Origin: Ardenticatenaceae bacterium
GTDB lineage: Bacteria; Chloroflexota; Anaerolineae; Promineifilales; Promineifilaceae
Assembly (NCBI GenBank): GCA_020634395.1
Contig: JACKBU010000002.1
Coordinates: forward strand, 270,017 to 334,016
Reading direction: 5' to 3'
Length of the DNA: 64,000 nucleotides
The notes below the pieces were generated by a model. It worked only from the letters and a program-made list of their open reading frames with translations, was not told the origin of the DNA and ran no database searches. The translations under genes and the position numbers were made by a program. Positions 60,583-64,000 of this stretch are shown here, piece by piece (within the stretch, counting starts at the first letter, position 1; every line of letters starts with the position of its first letter).

Positions 60583-61854
60583 ATGAAAATAAAACAACTA
60601 ATACCGTGTATTATCGTCTTCGGCGTCGGGTTACTCGTTATCCTATACGCCGGGCAATTTGTCACAACTCCAGACCCCATTCGCGCACAAGAAATAAACA
60701 GTGCGGCCGGCACCAGCCAGGCGTTTTTACCAGCCATTGTTCGCGGCCCGGGTGATTTTTTAGCTACTTTTGATGGTGATCCGCCCCATCCGACGCCTTG
60801 GGAGCCGGCTGATTGGGATGTAACCGTCCACTCTCGCGACGTTTCCACCTGGGATGCCATCAACACAATGCAGGCAGCTCATGGCCCTAACTGTGAGCCG
60901 CCGCCAGCTACTCACACCATCAGCGCTTACGAGGATACTGTTTATCAGTGTAAGAATCACCTGATGACGGCCATGAATGCTGCGGGCTACGGCCTGATCT
61001 ACCTGACGCCAAACCACTTGGTGGACTTTTCTCAGGGGGAAGCAGTCGTTTCTTTTGACGTTTCAACACTGCGTTCATCGGGTAGGGACTGGATAGACTT
61101 GTGGATTACCCCTTATGAGGACAACCTCCAGTTAACTTTACAAGACTTTCTGCCAGATTTAAGCGGTGAGCCTCGTAATTCTATCCATATTGTCATGGAC
61201 TTTAACACTTCTTCCTTCCATGTTTACACGCTGCGGAACTTCGTTTTGAGTGAGGTACCGGGTACGCAGTCCTCCTGGGTGGGCTATGAAGATTTTTTGA
61301 CGCCAGATGCTCGCCGGCGTGATACATTCAAGCTCTATATTTCCGAAAACCACATTAAGTTTGGGATGCCCGACTATAATTTCTGGTGGGTCGATACGAG
61401 TATTGCTCCGTTGGGCTGGAACCAGGGCGTTGTTCAGTTTGGGCATCATTCCTATAACCCGGCAAAGTTCTGTTCGGGCTGCGGGCCTAATACCTGGCAT
61501 TGGGACAACATTCGTATTGCTCCGAGCGTCCCTTTCACCATATTGCGCGCGGATCGCCGTTACGTAGAGAAGGGCATGACAGCCACGGTTCATTTTCCAG
61601 CTTCTGCGCCGGCTAATTCTCACCTGCGTTTTGCGGGCATTGGCAATAATTTGCAGGTATCTTTCGATGGCGGTTCCTCGTGGCAGCCGGTGCAAATGCA
61701 ACCGGCGCGGTTTGATCCGGCAGACGAGAATTTTAAGTCTTACTGGATGCCTGTGCCGGCGGGTACGACAAGTGTGAAGTTTCGGGGGGAAGACTGGTGG
61801 GGCGGTGGCTGGCAGGTGCGAGACATTTCTATCTGGTCACGGACTGTCCGCTAA
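60583..61854 (+). CDS. Secreted protein of unknown function
   Basis: 423 residues. A signal peptide (LIPCIIVFGVGLLVILYAGQF) is followed by a glycosidase- or lectin-like beta-rich region: FLATFDGDPPHPTPWEPADW start, then repeated aromatic patches (PDYNFWWVDTSIAPLGWNQG, NTWHWDNIRIAPS). The C-terminal part (~320-423) resembles an all-beta carbohydrate-binding domain. No catalytic motif is evident. It ends with a terminator 57 bases downstream. The octamer is absent from this gene. Confidence 0.7.
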   Translation: MKIKQLIPCIIVFGVGLLVILYAGQFVTTPDPIRAQEINSAAGTSQAFLPAIVRGPGDFLATFDGDPPHPTPWEPADWDVTVHSRDVSTWDAINTMQAAHGPNCEPPPATHTISAYEDTVYQCKNHLMTAMNAAGYGLIYLTPNHLVDFSQGEAVVSFDVSTLRSSGRDWIDLWITPYEDNLQLTLQDFLPDLSGEPRNSIHIVMDFNTSSFHVYTLRNFVLSEVPGTQSSWVGYEDFLTPDARRRDTFKLYISENHIKFGMPDYNFWWVDTSIAPLGWNQGVVQFGHHSYNPAKFCSGCGPNTWHWDNIRIAPSVPFTILRADRRYVEKGMTATVHFPASAPANSHLRFAGIGNNLQVSFDGGSSWQPVQMQPARFDPADENFKSYWMPVPAGTTSVKFRGEDWWGGGWQVRDISIWSRTVR

Positions 61855-61910
61855 GTATGCTGGTGTAGATTTTCGGTTTCGCTTTTTGCAGGTGGTATTA
61901 TGCTGCTTGG

Positions 61911-61946
61911 ACGCATAGATGACTGTGGTTATCTATGCGTTTTTTT
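61911..61946 (+). terminator. Intrinsic terminator
   Basis: ACGCATAGAT and ATCTATGCGT pair perfectly around a 10-base loop, followed by T-rich sequence (61941-61946). It lies after the secreted protein gene and before the Wzz region. Confidence 0.9.
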
Positions 61947-62357
61947 GTGTCATGTTTTAGGGGGAGGTTTTACGGCCGTCTCTTCCGGTATAGAGTTCAA
62001 AAGTTGAGGAGGCGAAGAGCTGTGCAGCGCATGCAAGAGGCTAGTTTGGGCGATATGATAAGAAGATTAGAGTTGGAGGGGGAGCTGCCATGAAAGATGT
62101 CCGTTATCTGGTTCTTAAGTTTATTCTATGATGATTCATACGCTGAGGAAGATGAGAGTCTTTCTGGCTTTTTGGTGTGCGAGCGTTAAGTTAGAAGGCT
62201 CAGGTCTGGGCAGCTTTATCGGCCAAGTGGGTTGGATAATTTGGCAATTCTCTGAATTATTGACAGGGAAGGGACTAAGGGAAGAAACTTCCGTGTTCAT
62301 TATTTGAACTGAAGAAGAACGGTTTTATCTTCATGCCGTGCATTTAGGAGAAGCTCT
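61947..62357 (+). other. Intergenic stretch with two possible tiny coupled ORFs
   Basis: AT-richer DNA. A strong GGAGGGGGAG lies before an ATG at 62090 that reads MKDVRYLVLKFIL and stops at 62131. Its end overlaps an ATG at 62128 (ATGA) of a 59-codon ORF (62128-62307, MMIHTLRKMRVFLAFWCAS...) with a hydrophobic N-terminus. Neither resembles a known family. An upstream regulatory leader for the Wzz gene is possible, as is degraded DNA. Confidence 0.3.
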
Positions 62358-63497
62358 ATGATACGTCTGGTTATATTGCGGATATTGGAAAGCTATTTTC
62401 GGCACCGCTGGCTTTATCTTCTGCCGATTGTTCTGACAAGTGCACTGGCTGTTTTTTATTTCTTGCATGAAAAACCCACCTATTACGCCCAGGGCGTGCT
62501 GTATGTGCAAAATGAATCCTATCTGGCGTCTTTGACGAACGTGCGGGATAACAGCGCTTCCTGGTGGGTAACTGCGGCCCAGACGGCGAGCCAGGACCTG
62601 AATGAGCTGCTGCAAACGGATGCATTTGTGCGGGCGTTTATTCAGCAGACGGATCTGGAAGCGGATATGGGCGAGGGGCAAACGGCCGTTAAAAAACTCA
62701 TTGACGAAACACGGAAAAGCATCCGCGTATACCCGCTGGGCGAGAACCAGATTGTGGTGAGTGCTACCCGGGAAGAGCCTGAAATTGCTTACCAGTTGGT
62801 AAACGCAGTAGTTGAAGGGTATTTGCAGTGGCAAATCAATGCGCAATTGTCTGAAAGCGAAACAGCACAGGCCTTTTTTAACGACGTGATTAAAACGTAT
62901 GAGGCAGAGCTATCTTCCGCACGAGATGAAATGAAGCAGTATTTGGAAACACATCCTGCTCCCTTACGGGGCGACCGCCCTGGGGGAGAGGTGATTGAAA
63001 TCGACCGGTTACAAGGGGCAATTGATCTGGCCTCGACCCGGTACGCAACCGCACTTGAAAAAGAAGAAAGCACCCGGTTGGCCATGGCGCAGATCAAAAG
63101 TGATGCCCGCCAGAAGTATTTCTTAATTGATGCACCCCGCCTGCCAGATAAACCGAACACCTCGGTAAAGGATATAGCGATTAAGTCTGCCATTTTCCTG
63201 GCTGCTGGTTTTATTCTGTCTGGAGCGGCCATTGTGGGGGCGGCTATTATTGATCGGAGCCTTCGTCTTCCTATTGATGTGACACATCGCTTGGACCTCC
63301 CGGTACTATCCCTGGTGCCCGACGCTTCCGTGCGCCGCAAGTGGTATCAGTTCCGCAAGAAACGCCAAACTGAGGAATTCGAGCGGCTAGAGACGTTAAA
63401 AGAAGAACCAGCTATAGCGCCATCCGTCCAGGCGGGAGAACTGGTTATGACTGAAGAAAGCTCTTTGGACGAGAAAAAAGCGGACATGATTGTATGA
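62358..63497 (+). CDS. Wzz-like chain-length determinant protein
   Basis: 379 residues. A first membrane helix (LYLLPIVLTSALAVFYFL) and a second near residues 280-300 (IFLAAGFILSGAAIVGAAI) enclose a long helical extracytoplasmic domain. The ending PDASVRRKWYQFRKKR after the second helix is basic. This Wzz/GNVR arrangement with a DAPRLPDKPNTSV motif before the second helix controls polymer length in Wzy-dependent export. No kinase domain is attached. ATTTAGGAGAAGC gives the ribosome site. Confidence 0.87.
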   Translation: MIRLVILRILESYFRHRWLYLLPIVLTSALAVFYFLHEKPTYYAQGVLYVQNESYLASLTNVRDNSASWWVTAAQTASQDLNELLQTDAFVRAFIQQTDLEADMGEGQTAVKKLIDETRKSIRVYPLGENQIVVSATREEPEIAYQLVNAVVEGYLQWQINAQLSESETAQAFFNDVIKTYEAELSSARDEMKQYLETHPAPLRGDRPGGEVIEIDRLQGAIDLASTRYATALEKEESTRLAMAQIKSDARQKYFLIDAPRLPDKPNTSVKDIAIKSAIFLAAGFILSGAAIVGAAIIDRSLRLPIDVTHRLDLPVLSLVPDASVRRKWYQFRKKRQTEEFERLETLKEEPAIAPSVQAGELVMTEESSLDEKKADMIV

Positions 63498-64000
63498 ACC
63501 AAACTGGTCGGACTATCGCTAAAAACGCCAGCGTATTGTTTATTTCCCAGATAACTACCTGGGGATTGTCGCTCGTCATCATTATTCTCCTTTCCCGCTA
63601 CCTTGGCGCGGCCGGGGTAGGTCAAATCCACCTGGCGAACTCCATTTGGGCCATCATGGCGATGGTTATGGAGTTTGGCATGAACACCCATTTAACCAAA
63701 GAAATTTCTCGTGATCCGGGACGAGCCAATAAACTGGTTTCGGTTTCTTTGGTTTTACGCTTTTTCCTGTTTCTTGTCAGTGCTCTGGTTGTTTTAATTT
63801 ATCTCCAGTTTGCCGGTTATGCTCCACAAACTGTGGCTGTCATTATCGTCACAGGGTTCGCCGTATTTTTGTCGGAAACGGGAGCCACTTATGGGGCTGC
63901 TCTAAAAGGCCTGGAGCGGATGGAATATACATCACTGGCAGAAATTGTGGCCCGCTTGTTTACAACTTTCGTGATTATTGGGTTGGTACTGTTAAAGTAT
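63494..64000 (+). CDS. Wzx-type polysaccharide flippase (partial, 3' end off the window)
   Basis: The frame runs open from the ATG at 63494 (overlapping the Wzz stop, ATGA) to the edge (169 codons). It begins MNQTGRTIAKNASVLFISQ with several hydrophobic spans (TTWGLSLVIIILLSRYLGAA, FFLFLVSALVVLIYLQFAGY) and the ARLFTTFVIIGLVLL segment. Length, start and LSRYLGAAGVGQIHLANSI fit the oligosaccharide flippase/RfbX family, which moves lipid-linked repeat units across the membrane. Confidence 0.88.
   Translation, partial: MNQTGRTIAKNASVLFISQITTWGLSLVIIILLSRYLGAAGVGQIHLANSIWAIMAMVMEFGMNTHLTKEISRDPGRANKLVSVSLVLRFFLFLVSALVVLIYLQFAGYAPQTVAVIIVTGFAVFLSETGATYGAALKGLERMEYTSLAEIVARLFTTFVIIGLVLLKY

Overview
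The window looks like a chromosomal segment of a GC-rich, filamentous or biofilm-forming member of the Chloroflexota (Anaerolineae/Caldilineae-like). That is inference from gene content: a protein disulfide oxidoreductase paired with a thioredoxin reductase-like flavoprotein, a fused beta-phosphoglucomutase/GH65 phosphorylase with its own ABC transporter, PIN/DUF2281 toxin-antitoxin genes, many lipoproteins and a long surface-polysaccharide locus. No rRNA is present, and the single tRNA does not settle the phylum. The most striking base-level signature is the palindromic octamer ACGGCCGT. I counted about 140 copies by eye in 64 kb, where one or two are expected. It lies in all frames and leaves TAV, NGR/DGR and RP imprints in the proteins.

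Layout. 1-6.0 kb: partial ECF sigma factor, membrane-embedded S8 protease, small stress membrane protein, rhodanese lipoprotein, PDO and TrxB-like redox pair. 6.0-14.2 kb (minus): sugar ABC importer (YesL-like protein, two permeases, binding lipoprotein), the bPGM-GH65 fusion and a LacI-type regulator with a twin palindromic operator. 14.4-25.2 kb: housekeeping genes (TPR protein, esterase, tRNA-Arg(CCU), gamma-glutamylcyclotransferase-like protein, zinc alcohol dehydrogenase, membrane-anchored Mrr-like nuclease, methyltransferases, histidine phosphatase, M20 peptidase, phosphohexomutase).

25.3-30.6 kb (minus) is the most unusual operon. It encodes a zinc-ribbon membrane protein, a complete radical SAM/SPASM enzyme, a second SPASM protein that has lost the radical SAM cysteines but keeps a PqqD-like N-terminus, and a DUF2207-type membrane protein ending in a seven-cysteine Cys-Ala tail. 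I infer that the radical SAM pair modifies the tail, a RiPP-like maturation of a membrane protein C-terminus. 31-38.9 kb: DinB and DDAH-like genes flanked by two copies of a composite repeat with 21-bp tandem units, then a CrtC/AttH-like lipocalin, an EVE protein, a toxin-antitoxin module and a MacB/LolCDE-type exporter.

39-64 kb (plus): surface and exopolysaccharide region. It has PA14, FG-GAP, LamG and VanZ proteins, then a nucleotide-sugar dehydrogenase, glycosyltransferases, an epimerase, a PIG-L deacetylase, an FkbM methyltransferase, a Wzz-like chain-length protein and the start of a Wzx-type flippase. The core glycan genes (47.4-53.3 kb) and the right end (60-64 kb) are poor in the octamer, which suggests acquisition by transfer. 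Intergenic DNA throughout is dominated by simple-sequence arrays and hairpins. At least four arrays have a period of 21 bp or close to it, and some short repeats have moved in frame into coding sequence.
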